Shown: piece after piece, positions 1-6,406 of the stretch
How the letters are laid out: each line of letters opens with the position of its first letter
How positions within the stretch are numbered: the stretch's first letter is position 1
Origin: Hydrogenothermaceae bacterium
Lineage (GTDB): Bacteria; Aquificota; Aquificia; Aquificales; Hydrogenothermaceae
Assembly: GCA_026984355.1 (NCBI GenBank)
Contig: JALSSG010000243.1
Location: 1-7,372, forward strand
Direction of reading: 5' to 3'
Length of the DNA: 7,372 nt
Position numbers and translations under genes: made by a program
Notes under the pieces: generated by a model
What the model saw: the letters and a program-made list of their open reading frames with translations, nothing else
What the model was told of the DNA's origin: nothing
Database searches by the model: none

Positions 1-1
1 G

Positions 2-796
2 TATAGAAGAAGAAAAAAAGATGAATATATAGTTCACAATGTTGAGCTGGCCTTTGATATTTTGTTTTTGCTTGCTAAATATAACAGTTTAACCTTAATA
101 GAAATTGAGGAAAAGTTAAATATATTTTCTTATCAGGTAGAAAAAATACTAGATATATTAATAAAAAGAGGATATGTACAGTATAATAAAAAAACAAATA
201 TGTATTCTCTTGGAATAAAAAATTTTGAAATTGGGCATTCATATTTGACTCATATAGAAATCAGAAAACAGGCTAAACCTTTTTTACAGAAATTAGGTGA
301 AATTGTACAGGAAAATGTATATCTTGCTGTCAGAAGTGGATGGGAAATAGTTTATATTGATGCCTATGAAGTGGATAAACCAGTAATTGTAAAATCTAGA
401 GTAGGAAAGCTACTTCCTATGTATGCATCAGCTTCTGGAAAAGTTCACCTTGCTTTTATGGATAAGGATGAACTTGAAGAATTTTTCAAAGATGTTGAAC
501 TAAAACCATATACACCTAAAACTATTATTGATCCAAAAGTTTTAATGGAACACCTTGAACAGATAAAAAAACTTGGTTATGCCATTGATGATGAAGAATG
601 GGAAAAGGAAGTTAGATGTTTTTCTGTACCAGTAAGAGATTATACATGTAAAGTGGCAGCTGCTATTACTCTATCTGCTCCTTCGTATAGATTATCTTTT
701 GATAAAATTGAAGAGATAAAAGATGATTTCCTAAAAGCTGCTGAAGAACTTTCAGAAAGGCTTGGATATACTGTTGAAGAGATTTTAGTTAAATAA
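2..796 (+). CDS. IclR-family transcriptional regulator, 5' end outside window
   Basis: This is a DNA-binding regulator with an N-terminal winged helix-turn-helix and a C-terminal effector-binding domain. The reading frame is open from base 2, giving 264 visible residues. The TTG at 62 is unlikely to be the start, because the twenty codons before it (ending VELAFDIL) supply the first helix of the IclR winged helix. No ATG or GTG lies in frame before it, so the true start is probably just upstream of base 1. After the HTH (to about base 230) comes a typical effector domain: YLAVRSGWEIVYIDAYE, then a glycine-rich SASGKVHLAF stretch, then VRCFSVPVRDYT, which matches the conserved 'RC-xx-PVRD' block. 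IclR proteins usually bind small organic acids or aromatics as dimers or tetramers; the ligand here is unknown. It ends one base before dapE, so the two are almost certainly co-transcribed. Family assignment is firm; target is inferred. Confidence 0.9.
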   Translation, partial: YRRRKKDEYIVHNVELAFDILFLLAKYNSLTLIEIEEKLNIFSYQVEKILDILIKRGYVQYNKKTNMYSLGIKNFEIGHSYLTHIEIRKQAKPFLQKLGEIVQENVYLAVRSGWEIVYIDAYEVDKPVIVKSRVGKLLPMYASASGKVHLAFMDKDELEEFFKDVELKPYTPKTIIDPKVLMEHLEQIKKLGYAIDDEEWEKEVRCFSVPVRDYTCKVAAAITLSAPSYRLSFDKIEEIKDDFLKAAEELSERLGYTVEEILVK

Positions 797-797
797 A

Positions 798-1850
798 ATG
801 GAAAACAAGCTTATAAATTATCTAATTGAACTTTTAAAAATACCTTCTGTAATAGGTAATGAAAAACAAATCGCTGATTTTGTTGAAGTATTTATAAAAA
901 ATCAAAATTATCAATTTATAAGGCATAACAATTCTCTTATTGCATTTAAGGATTTTTCTCCACATAAAAAAACTATAGGTCTTTTAGGCCATCTTGATAC
1001 TGTACCTGGTGAAAATGAGTTTACAGGAGAGATAATAGACGGGAAAGTATATGGTCTTGGTGCAAGTGATATGAAAAGTGGTATAGCTGTTATGATGGCT
1101 ATTATGGAAAGGTTTAAAAATCAAGATAGTAAATATAATCTTGTGTTTGTTTTTTATGAGAAGGAAGAAGGTCCCTATAAAGATAATGGTTTAGAGCCTC
1201 TTCTTTCAAAATATGATGTTATTCAAAAGTCTGACTTGGTTTTTGCTTTAGAACCTACAAATAATGTAATTCAGGTTGGTTGTTTAGGAACTTTACATGC
1301 TTCTATTATTTTTGAAGGAAAAAGGGCTCATTCAGCAAGACCATGGCAAGGTGAAAATGCTATTCATAAAGCTGCTAACTTTTTAAAAAGGTTAGCTGAT
1401 TATGGAATAAGGGAGTATGAGTTTGAAGGTATGAAATATATGGAAGTTATGAATGCTACTATGGTTGAATTCTCTGGGGGTAGGAATATTATACCAGATA
1501 AGTTTGTTATTAATGTAAATTATAGATTTGCTCCAGGAAAGACTATAGAACAGGCTAAAAAAGACGTGATTGAACTTGTGAATAACGAAGCAAAAGTAGA
1601 ATTTACTGATTTATGTCCTTCTGGAAACGTGTGTTTGTATAATCCTATCCTTGCTGATTTTATAGAAAAGTTTCAATTACCTGTTGAACCTAAACAAGCC
1701 TGGACTGATGTTGCAAGGTTAAGTTTATATGGAATAGATGCTGTAAATTTTGGACCTGGAGATCCTGCTCAGGCTCACCAAAAAAATGAGTTTGTTCCTA
1801 TTAATAATGTTATTAAAAGTTTCTCAATTTTTGAGAAGTTTTTAAGTTAA
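798..1850 (+). CDS. dapE: Succinyl-diaminopimelate desuccinylase, M20 metallopeptidase, Gram-positive/actinobacterial type
   Basis: It likely hydrolyses N-succinyl-L,L-diaminopimelate to L,L-diaminopimelate and succinate in lysine and peptidoglycan-precursor synthesis, in the cytoplasm with two zinc ions. The 350-residue protein shows the M20 pattern: GHLDT (H65 metal ligand, D67), D91 in ASDMKSG, the E123-E124 pair, E152 in LEPT, and H327 near the C-terminus. H178 lies in RAHSARPWQGENAIHKAA, in the dimerisation-domain region. The long blocks NVNYRFAPG, WTDVARLSLYGIDAVNFG and PGDPAQAHQKNEFVP are typical of the Gram-positive-type DapE group rather than the E. coli-type or ArgE/LysK enzymes. 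ATG at 798 follows the regulator's TAA by one base. No good Shine-Dalgarno lies within 15 bases (GAAGAG at 776-781 is too far), so translation probably depends on coupling to the upstream gene. The stop codon is shared, in a TTAA palindrome, with the convergent PilT-like gene. A related deacylase function (LysK-like) is the main alternative. Confidence 0.88.
   Translation: MENKLINYLIELLKIPSVIGNEKQIADFVEVFIKNQNYQFIRHNNSLIAFKDFSPHKKTIGLLGHLDTVPGENEFTGEIIDGKVYGLGASDMKSGIAVMMAIMERFKNQDSKYNLVFVFYEKEEGPYKDNGLEPLLSKYDVIQKSDLVFALEPTNNVIQVGCLGTLHASIIFEGKRAHSARPWQGENAIHKAANFLKRLADYGIREYEFEGMKYMEVMNATMVEFSGGRNIIPDKFVINVNYRFAPGKTIEQAKKDVIELVNNEAKVEFTDLCPSGNVCLYNPILADFIEKFQLPVEPKQAWTDVARLSLYGIDAVNFGPGDPAQAHQKNEFVPINNVIKSFSIFEKFLS
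1815..1845. terminator. Candidate intrinsic, possibly bidirectional, terminator inside the dapE 3' end
   Basis: TTCTCAA (1821-1827), loop TTT, and TTGAGAA (1831-1837) form a perfect 7-bp stem. In plus-strand RNA it extends through two G-U pairs and four A-U pairs (1815-1820 with 1838-1843), placing a T-run (1839-1843) on the 3' side. On the minus strand the inner stem is identical and its 3' flank reads ACTTTTAATA, a weaker tail. It lies wholly within the last dozen dapE codons and just beyond the PilT-like stop, so it could end both converging transcripts. Stem strength is modest because it is AT-rich. Confidence 0.55.
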
Positions 1851-2710
1851 ATATTTAGTACTTCAAATGTTATTTTTTCTTTTAGATCTTTTAAATGTTC
1901 TATTTGAACAATTATGATATTTCTTAAATGCTGTTTAAATGTTCTGAGAAAATAATCAGATGTAGAGCTTTTTAGCTTTTCTTCAAATACTTCATATGAA
2001 CTAAAAGGAAAACTAATTATATTTATTCTATGCATATCCAAATATTCAAGTTCATTTAGATTTTCTGATAGAGAAGATGAACCATAAAAAACTATATCTG
2101 GATCAAGAAAATACATATCTTTGATAGCTTCTTCTTTTGAGTCAGTATCTACAGTAATATCTCTTTGAATTATAATAGAGTTTCCATGTCTTAGTAAAAA
2201 TGAAATAGGATTTTCTAAAGTACATATTATTTTTTTTTGGTTTTTATTTATTAATTTTAAAAGAGAGTAGACAAACATACTATTTGCTAACCATCTGCTT
2301 CCTAATATAAGGAAAATTCCAAAATTATCTTTAGAAAATTTGTTGTAAAAATCTAGGAATTTTCCAATATCTACAAATATGTCTATAGGTTCTGGTATGA
2401 TAAATGGGGTTTTAACTATATTTAAAACATAACTTCCTCTTTGCAAGAAATAACTTACTCTAATTCTTCCTATTTCTGGAATTCCAAAAGAAAAGATTTC
2501 TTTTACAGCCAGTGTTTTTGGTATTGATGCTGAATTCCTTAATGTTAATAAAATTTCTTTGGTATCTTTTTCTGTGAGTTTTATATCTATAATTTTTTTA
2601 AATTCTCCGTTATCTTCCCTAACTACAGGTTCAAATCCTGGAACTAAAAAAATATTTACAAATTTATGTGTTTGCTTTAAGTAGTTGATAATTTCTTTTG
2701 TATAACTCAC
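1847..2710 (-). CDS. PilT-like pseudo-ATPase (degenerate type IV pilus retraction motor homologue)
   Basis: The 287-residue product aligns by eye with PilT along its whole length. The N-terminal PAS-like domain is present (LVPGFEPVVREDNGE, then FSFGIPEIGRIRVSYFLQRG at 73-92, like PilT FSFG-PG-GRFRV...QRGS). The ATPase core follows, but its catalytic motifs are gone. The Walker A site reads GSRWLANSM (137-145) where PilT has GPTGSGKST, so the Lys is Asn143. The Asp box reads LENPIS (165-170; E166 kept, Asp to Asn167). The Walker B segment reads DPDIVFYGS with Ser211 in place of the catalytic Glu. The His box keeps H227, but the second His is Phe234. The IIQRD...DT block of PilT is still clear. 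The protein ends at the position of PilT's ...EIL, lacking about 60 C-terminal residues. The frame is intact, so it is probably selected rather than decaying. Start is GTG at 2710 with GGGGGAG 8 bases upstream. A regulatory or structural partner of an active pilus motor is an inference. Confidence 0.75.
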   Translation of the reverse strand: MSYTKEIINYLKQTHKFVNIFLVPGFEPVVREDNGEFKKIIDIKLTEKDTKEILLTLRNSASIPKTLAVKEIFSFGIPEIGRIRVSYFLQRGSYVLNIVKTPFIIPEPIDIFVDIGKFLDFYNKFSKDNFGIFLILGSRWLANSMFVYSLLKLINKNQKKIICTLENPISFLLRHGNSIIIQRDITVDTDSKEEAIKDMYFLDPDIVFYGSSSLSENLNELEYLDMHRINIISFPFSSYEVFEEKLKSSTSDYFLRTFKQHLRNIIIVQIEHLKDLKEKITFEVLNI

Positions 2711-2760
2711 AGCTAAATCTCCCCCTTTATGTATTTTTATTTTCGTAAATTAATATATTG

Positions 2761-2797
2761 TTCTTTAAACAAAGATAAAATTCTTTCTTTAAACAAA
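2761..2797. promoter_or_regulatory. Two 13-bp direct repeats ahead of the PilT-like gene, candidate operator
   Basis: TTCTTTAAACAAA occurs exactly at 2761-2773 and again at 2785-2797, 24 bases start to start, so both copies lie on nearly the same DNA face. On the minus strand, the direction of the PilT-like gene, they read TTTGTTTAAAGAA. A TATATT (complement of 2754-2759) follows the downstream copy and could be a -10 box, though I find no good -35. The second copy also overlaps an imperfect inverted repeat at 2787-2810 (ACAAA-tgag-TTTGT core). Low-complexity AT sequence makes chance repeats more likely. Confidence 0.35.
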
Positions 2798-2832
2798 TGA
2801 GTTTGTAAAGTAATTTCAGAAAAAGATATATA

Positions 2833-4293
2833 TCAGGAAATCTCAGGAAGCTTTTTATGAAAGTCTGTTAATTGCTGATACCTATATGCAAGTCTTAAAA
2901 TAGTAGCTTCATCAAAAGGTTTTCCTATAATCTGCATACCTACAGGCAAGTTATCTTTAAAACCACATGGTATACTTATACCTGGTAAAGTTGCAAGATT
3001 TATAGAAACAGTAAATATGTCAGAAAGATACATCTGAATAGGGTCTGCTGATTTTTCTCCTATCTTAAAAGCTACATCTGGAGTAGTAGGAGTTATTATA
3101 GCATCTACTTTTTTAAATGCTTCCATGTAGTCGTTATATATTAAAGTTCTAACTTTTTGAGCTTTTAGATAGTATGCGTCATAATATCCAGATGATAAAG
3201 AATAAGTTCCAAGCATAATTCTTCTTTTTACTTCTGCCCCGAAACCTTCATCTCTGACTTTTGAATACATATCATCTAAATCTTTATAATCTAAAGACCT
3301 ATAGCCGTACCTTACACCATCATATCTTGCAAGATTTGATGAAGCTTCTGAAGGTGCTATTATGTAGTAAGCTTCTATAGCATAATTAGTATGAGGAAGT
3401 GATATTTCCTCTACCTGAATACCTTCTTTTTCCAAAAGCTTTACTGCATTTAAAACGTTTTCTTTTATTTGATTATCTAATTCTTCAATAAAAAACTCTT
3501 TTGGTAAACCTATCTTTAGTCCTTTTATATCCTTATTTATCTCCTGTAGAAAATCTGGCACTTTTACATCTACAGAGGTAGAATCTTTTTTATCATATCC
3601 AGATATAACGTTCATTAAAAGTGCACTATCTTCTACATATCTTGTCATAGGTCCTATCTGGTCTAAAGAAGATGCAAATGCAACAAGTCCATAACGGGAA
3701 ACTCTTCCATATGTAGGTTTAAGTCCTACTATTCCACACAGCGCTGCTGGTTGTCTTATTGAACCACCTGTATCTGAGCCTAAAGCCGCAGGAACAAACC
3801 CCGCGGCTACGGCTGCAGCAGATCCCCCTGAAGAACCTCCTGGCACTCTTTCCAAATCCCACGGGTTATGAGTGGTAAAGAATGCAGAGTTCTCTGTAGA
3901 AGAACCCATTGCAAATTCATCAAGATTTGTTTTTCCTGTTATTATGTATCCAGCATTTTTCAATTTTTTTATAACAGTTGCATCAAAGGGAGGAATATAA
4001 TTCTCTAACATTTTTGATGAACACGTTGTTCTTATACCTTCTGTAGATATATTATCTTTTATCGCGATAGGAATACCATACAATAAAGGTATATTTTCTA
4101 ATTTTCCTAATTGATTATCTTTTTCTTTTGCATCTTCTATAGCTTTCTCTCCAAGGAAACTTACATAAGACTTAACCTTTTTATCAAACTGTAATGTTCT
4201 TTGTACATATTCTTGTACAATCTCAGAGGGCTTTATTTCTTTTTTTCTGATTAATTTTGAAAGCTCAACAAGACTTTTTTCAACAAGGCTCAT
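2833..4293 (-). CDS. gatA: Aspartyl/glutamyl-tRNA amidotransferase subunit A
   Basis: This is the glutaminase subunit of the GatCAB complex, which converts misacylated Glu-tRNA(Gln) and/or Asp-tRNA(Asn) to Gln-tRNA(Gln) and Asn-tRNA(Asn), with glutamine as the usual ammonia donor. The 486-residue length is normal. The amidase-signature catalytic triad is present in the expected places: Lys79 in AIKDNI, cis-Ser154 in PGGSSGGSAAA, and nucleophile Ser178 in GSDTGGSIRQP, followed by CGIVGLKPTYGRVSRYGL. The specific run NLDEFAMGSSTENSAF (123-138) and the closing GISIPCGF/PVGMQIIGKPFDE blocks support GatA rather than a general amidase. ATG at 4293 overlaps the upstream dksA-like stop as ATGA, and GGGAG lies 7 bases before it, inside the upstream gene. 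gatB and gatC are not in the window, which is common in bacteria with scattered gat genes. Confidence 0.97.
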   Translation of the reverse strand: MSLVEKSLVELSKLIRKKEIKPSEIVQEYVQRTLQFDKKVKSYVSFLGEKAIEDAKEKDNQLGKLENIPLLYGIPIAIKDNISTEGIRTTCSSKMLENYIPPFDATVIKKLKNAGYIITGKTNLDEFAMGSSTENSAFFTTHNPWDLERVPGGSSGGSAAAVAAGFVPAALGSDTGGSIRQPAALCGIVGLKPTYGRVSRYGLVAFASSLDQIGPMTRYVEDSALLMNVISGYDKKDSTSVDVKVPDFLQEINKDIKGLKIGLPKEFFIEELDNQIKENVLNAVKLLEKEGIQVEEISLPHTNYAIEAYYIIAPSEASSNLARYDGVRYGYRSLDYKDLDDMYSKVRDEGFGAEVKRRIMLGTYSLSSGYYDAYYLKAQKVRTLIYNDYMEAFKKVDAIITPTTPDVAFKIGEKSADPIQMYLSDIFTVSINLATLPGISIPCGFKDNLPVGMQIIGKPFDEATILRLAYRYQQLTDFHKKLPEIS

Positions 4294-4772
4294 TTATCTT
4301 CTCCCTCTTCTTTTACTTCTTCTTCAAGATTTTCAAATTTTGGAATTCCCATTTTTAGTAGATAATCTTTGTATCTATGGTCAATAAAATCTATGTTTTT
4401 CTCTGCTTCCTGAGCATGAGTTATACATAACGTAGTCCATGGTATAGCTTCTAATCTTTTTTCTTCTATCGGATTTCCACAAACCTCACAAAGACCGTAA
4501 GTTCCTTCTTTCATTCTCTCAAGGGCTTTATCTATCTCTTTAAGAATTTCTATCTCTACATCTTCAAGTTCTGAAAGAATAATTTCTGTATAATCTATTC
4601 TTGCATAATCATCTAATTCTTCTGGAATAGTCCAACCTTCCTCTGTAAGCTTTTTTATAGTTTCTTCCTGTTTTAGCACTCTATCTAATATTCTTTTTTT
4701 CTCTTCAAGAAGAAGTTTTCTAAATTTCTCTAATTTACTTTTGTCTTCATAGTAAGGATTTATAATATCCAT
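4290..4772 (-). CDS. DksA/TraR-family zinc-finger transcription regulator
   Basis: DksA-family proteins reach into the RNA polymerase secondary channel through a coiled coil and, with ppGpp, tune initiation at rRNA and biosynthetic promoters. This 160-residue protein has an N-terminal charged helical region (about 11-45), a tip, a second helix (about 61-88) and a zinc finger. The tip reads E52-L-D-D55-Y-A57, matching the DxxDxA tip of E. coli DksA with a conservative Asp-to-Glu change. The finger is C95-x2-C98 ... C116-x2-H119, with EKRLEAIPWTTLCITH typical of the family. The fourth ligand is His instead of Cys, a variant common in many DksA/TraR relatives. An acidic tail (146-160) follows. 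GGAGG sits 5 bases before ATG 4772. Its TGA overlaps the gatA start, so the two are translationally coupled. Whether it responds to ppGpp as DksA does is not shown. Confidence 0.88.
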   Translation of the reverse strand: MDIINPYYEDKSKLEKFRKLLLEEKKRILDRVLKQEETIKKLTEEGWTIPEELDDYARIDYTEIILSELEDVEIEILKEIDKALERMKEGTYGLCEVCGNPIEEKRLEAIPWTTLCITHAQEAEKNIDFIDHRYKDYLLKMGIPKFENLEEEVKEEGEDK

Positions 4773-4808
4773 AATTTCCTCCAGATAATCAAACTACAAT
4801 TTCTATCT

Positions 4809-4837
4809 ATTATAAATCTACTTTAGAAAATTAGAAA
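4809..4837 (-). promoter_or_regulatory. Candidate promoter for dksA-like/gatA
   Basis: A perfect TATAAT on the minus strand (complement of 4809-4814) lies about 36 bases before the dksA-like ATG, partly in the short gap after the hemerythrin gene. At 17-base spacing the -35 would be TTTCTA (complement of 4832-4837), a poor match. A start near 4802 would leave a leader of about 30 bases with the GGAGG. Perfect -10 boxes arise by chance in AT-rich DNA, so this is tentative. Confidence 0.3.
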
Positions 4838-5237
4838 GATACATAGCTGTAACTGTATCCATTGTTTGAACATGGTTTATTATCCAGGGCACAAATTGAT
4901 TTTCTAAATAATCAATTAAAATATCTGGATTTTTTGACCTTTCCCACTCTTTTTTTAGTTCAAGAAGTTCCATAAGTACTCTATCATGTTCACCTTTATG
5001 CATTGGATAAGCAAAAAACTGATACTCTTCCATAAGACCTTGTTCAAATTTAAAATGTTCCTGTACATCTTTCAAAAATTCTTCTAAAAGCTTTGATACT
5101 TCTTCCTGAGATACTTTACCTTCTTTAAAATCTTTTAAAGCTTCATAAAGCCTGTTAACAATGTCAATCTCAACATCATGAATGCTATTCATCTCATCAA
5201 GAGCAACTTTTGGAAAATTTTCTTTATTAATTAACAT
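4818..5237 (-). CDS. Bacteriohemerythrin (single-domain di-iron O2/NO-binding protein)
   Basis: A four-helix-bundle protein binding a non-haem di-iron centre, used in bacteria for O2 storage, delivery or sensing, and proposed to bind NO. All seven iron ligands are present in the canonical pattern. Numbering from ATG 5237 they are H20 (NSIHDVEID), H61 and E65 (HFKFE), H80 and H84 (HKGEH), then H122 and D127 (HVQTMD). The frame stays open to a start at 5291, but the ATG at 5237 is preferred: GGAGG lies 10 bases before it (complement of 5248-5252), and the 18 extra residues would be basic and outside the domain. The result is 139 residues, normal for a stand-alone hemerythrin, with no signal peptide or fused signalling domain, so it is cytoplasmic. 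It sits 56 bases after the permease stop and 45 bases before the dksA-like gene, all on the same strand. Confidence 0.92.
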   Translation of the reverse strand: MLINKENFPKVALDEMNSIHDVEIDIVNRLYEALKDFKEGKVSQEEVSKLLEEFLKDVQEHFKFEQGLMEEYQFFAYPMHKGEHDRVLMELLELKKEWERSKNPDILIDYLENQFVPWIINHVQTMDTVTAMYLSNFLK

Positions 5238-5264
5238 CTGTTTTAAACCTCCTTTTTTTCTAAA

Positions 5265-5291
5265 TTTATAGCCAACTAGAAAAAAAGACAA
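5265..5291 (-). promoter_or_regulatory. Candidate promoter for the hemerythrin gene
   Basis: On the minus strand TTGTCT (complement of 5286-5291) and TATAAA (complement of 5265-5270) are separated by 15 bases, slightly short for a sigma-70-type promoter. Shifting the -35 to TTTGTC gives 16. Transcription would begin near 5258, leaving a leader of about 20 bases that just contains the GGAGG. Its place in the 56-base gap after the permease stop suits independent expression of the hemerythrin. Confidence 0.35.
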
Positions 5292-5293
5292 AT

Positions 5294-6406
5294 TTATCTT
5301 AAAATTTTAAGGTAAAAGATAAAGCTAAAAAAAGAAGAAAACATTCCCATTAAAAAAGGAAATTCTGAACCAAAATTATCCCACAAGTATCCAGCCAGCA
5401 GGCTTGCAAATAAACCTGAAATTCCAATAGTGAAATGATACATACCAAAAACAAAACCTTTCCTGAATTTAACTTTTTGACCTAAGATAGCCCATACCCC
5501 TATATCTAAAAAAGCATCTGCTACAGCAAAAACCAAAAACCCAATTATAGGAAAATAAACCATAAAAAAATGAGCTGTGAAAAGTAAAACTATACAGATA
5601 AATAAAAATCTTTTTTCTCCTATAAAATCAAAAAACTTTCCAGATAAATAACTGGTAATAATCAAGCAAATATAAAAAAGCATATAAAGGCTGATTGTTT
5701 CCCCTTGACTTTCTGTGGAACCGTAAACTTTAAGTATATAAAATGAATATCCAAAACTTGCAAAGGATAAAAGAAAAAATAAAACAAGATATTCTGGATA
5801 GATAATTTCTAAGGATAGATTTTTCATATATCTTTTAAAGCTTACCTTTTCTTTTATAAGAAAACTTAGAATAAAAGCTATAGAAACAGGAATAACACTG
5901 AATAAAAAATAAATATTATAGTCTGACTTTTCATTTAGAAAGTATAAAGATGAAAAAAAAGCTATAAATATACCTGTTAAACCACCTATGTTTTCAAAAA
6001 CACGATTTATTCCAAAAATTTTACCAAGAAGCTTCTTTTTTGAAGAAAGCAGAATATCAATTGGTGGTGTTTTTGTACCTTCACATACGCTTTCAAAAAG
6101 GTAATAAATCATTACATCTTCCCATTTTTTAGAAAAACCAAGATAAAATCTTCCTATTATAGAAAGACCAAAACTATAAGCAATTAGATACTTCTTTTTC
6201 CTAAAATCTGATATATATCCAGAAAATACTTTTATAACGTTAGAAACAAGCTCAAAAAAACCTTCAAGTATTCCAACAACAATATATGGTGAATTAAGAA
6301 CAGTAATAAGATAAAAAGGTAAAACAGCATAGACCATTTCAATAGATAAAGCTGAGAAAAACGTTATTATGTTTATGACTATGATATTAAATTTTAAGGT
6401 TGTTAT
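5294..6406 (-). CDS. Major facilitator superfamily permease with an apparent ATA start
   Basis: This is an inner-membrane transporter of unknown substrate. The product is strongly hydrophobic throughout, with about 10-12 membrane helices over 370 residues from the proposed start. SIEMVYAVLPFYL in the first helix resembles the SSEMIYPVLP block of one MFS group. Motif A reads GYISDFRKKKY (from about residue 63), with Gly, Asp and Arg in place. The loop that reads GKGIRTAPRDALI in that group is altered here to CEGTKTPPIDILL. Start choice is unusual: GGAGG (complement of 6412-6416) is followed 5 bases later by ATA (6406-6404), and no ATG, GTG or TTG occurs in frame between the SD and ATG 6337. 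Starting at 6337 would remove most of the first helix and has no SD. The far TTG at 6559 would add 51 polar/basic residues and overlap herA. Substrate cannot be inferred from the neighbours. Confidence 0.8.
   Translation of the reverse strand: MTTLKFNIIVINIITFFSALSIEMVYAVLPFYLITVLNSPYIVVGILEGFFELVSNVIKVFSGYISDFRKKKYLIAYSFGLSIIGRFYLGFSKKWEDVMIYYLFESVCEGTKTPPIDILLSSKKKLLGKIFGINRVFENIGGLTGIFIAFFSSLYFLNEKSDYNIYFLFSVIPVSIAFILSFLIKEKVSFKRYMKNLSLEIIYPEYLVLFFLLSFASFGYSFYILKVYGSTESQGETISLYMLFYICLIITSYLSGKFFDFIGEKRFLFICIVLLFTAHFFMVYFPIIGFLVFAVADAFLDIGVWAILGQKVKFRKGFVFGMYHFTIGISGLFASLLAGYLWDNFGSEFPFLMGMFSSFFSFIFYLKILR

Noticed and set aside
62..64. TTG as start of the IclR regulator
   Set aside because: The in-frame sequence before it reads like the start of the IclR winged helix; starting here would remove part of its first helix.
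2813..2841. GATATATATC palindrome and ATTTC/GAAAT arms at the gatA stop as a terminator
   Set aside because: The arms pair over only 5 bp with a long AT loop, and no T-run follows in the gatA direction.
5238..5291. Longer N-terminus for the hemerythrin from 5291
   Set aside because: The extension includes the GGAGG that serves ATG 5237, adds a non-family basic segment, and runs over the likely promoter.
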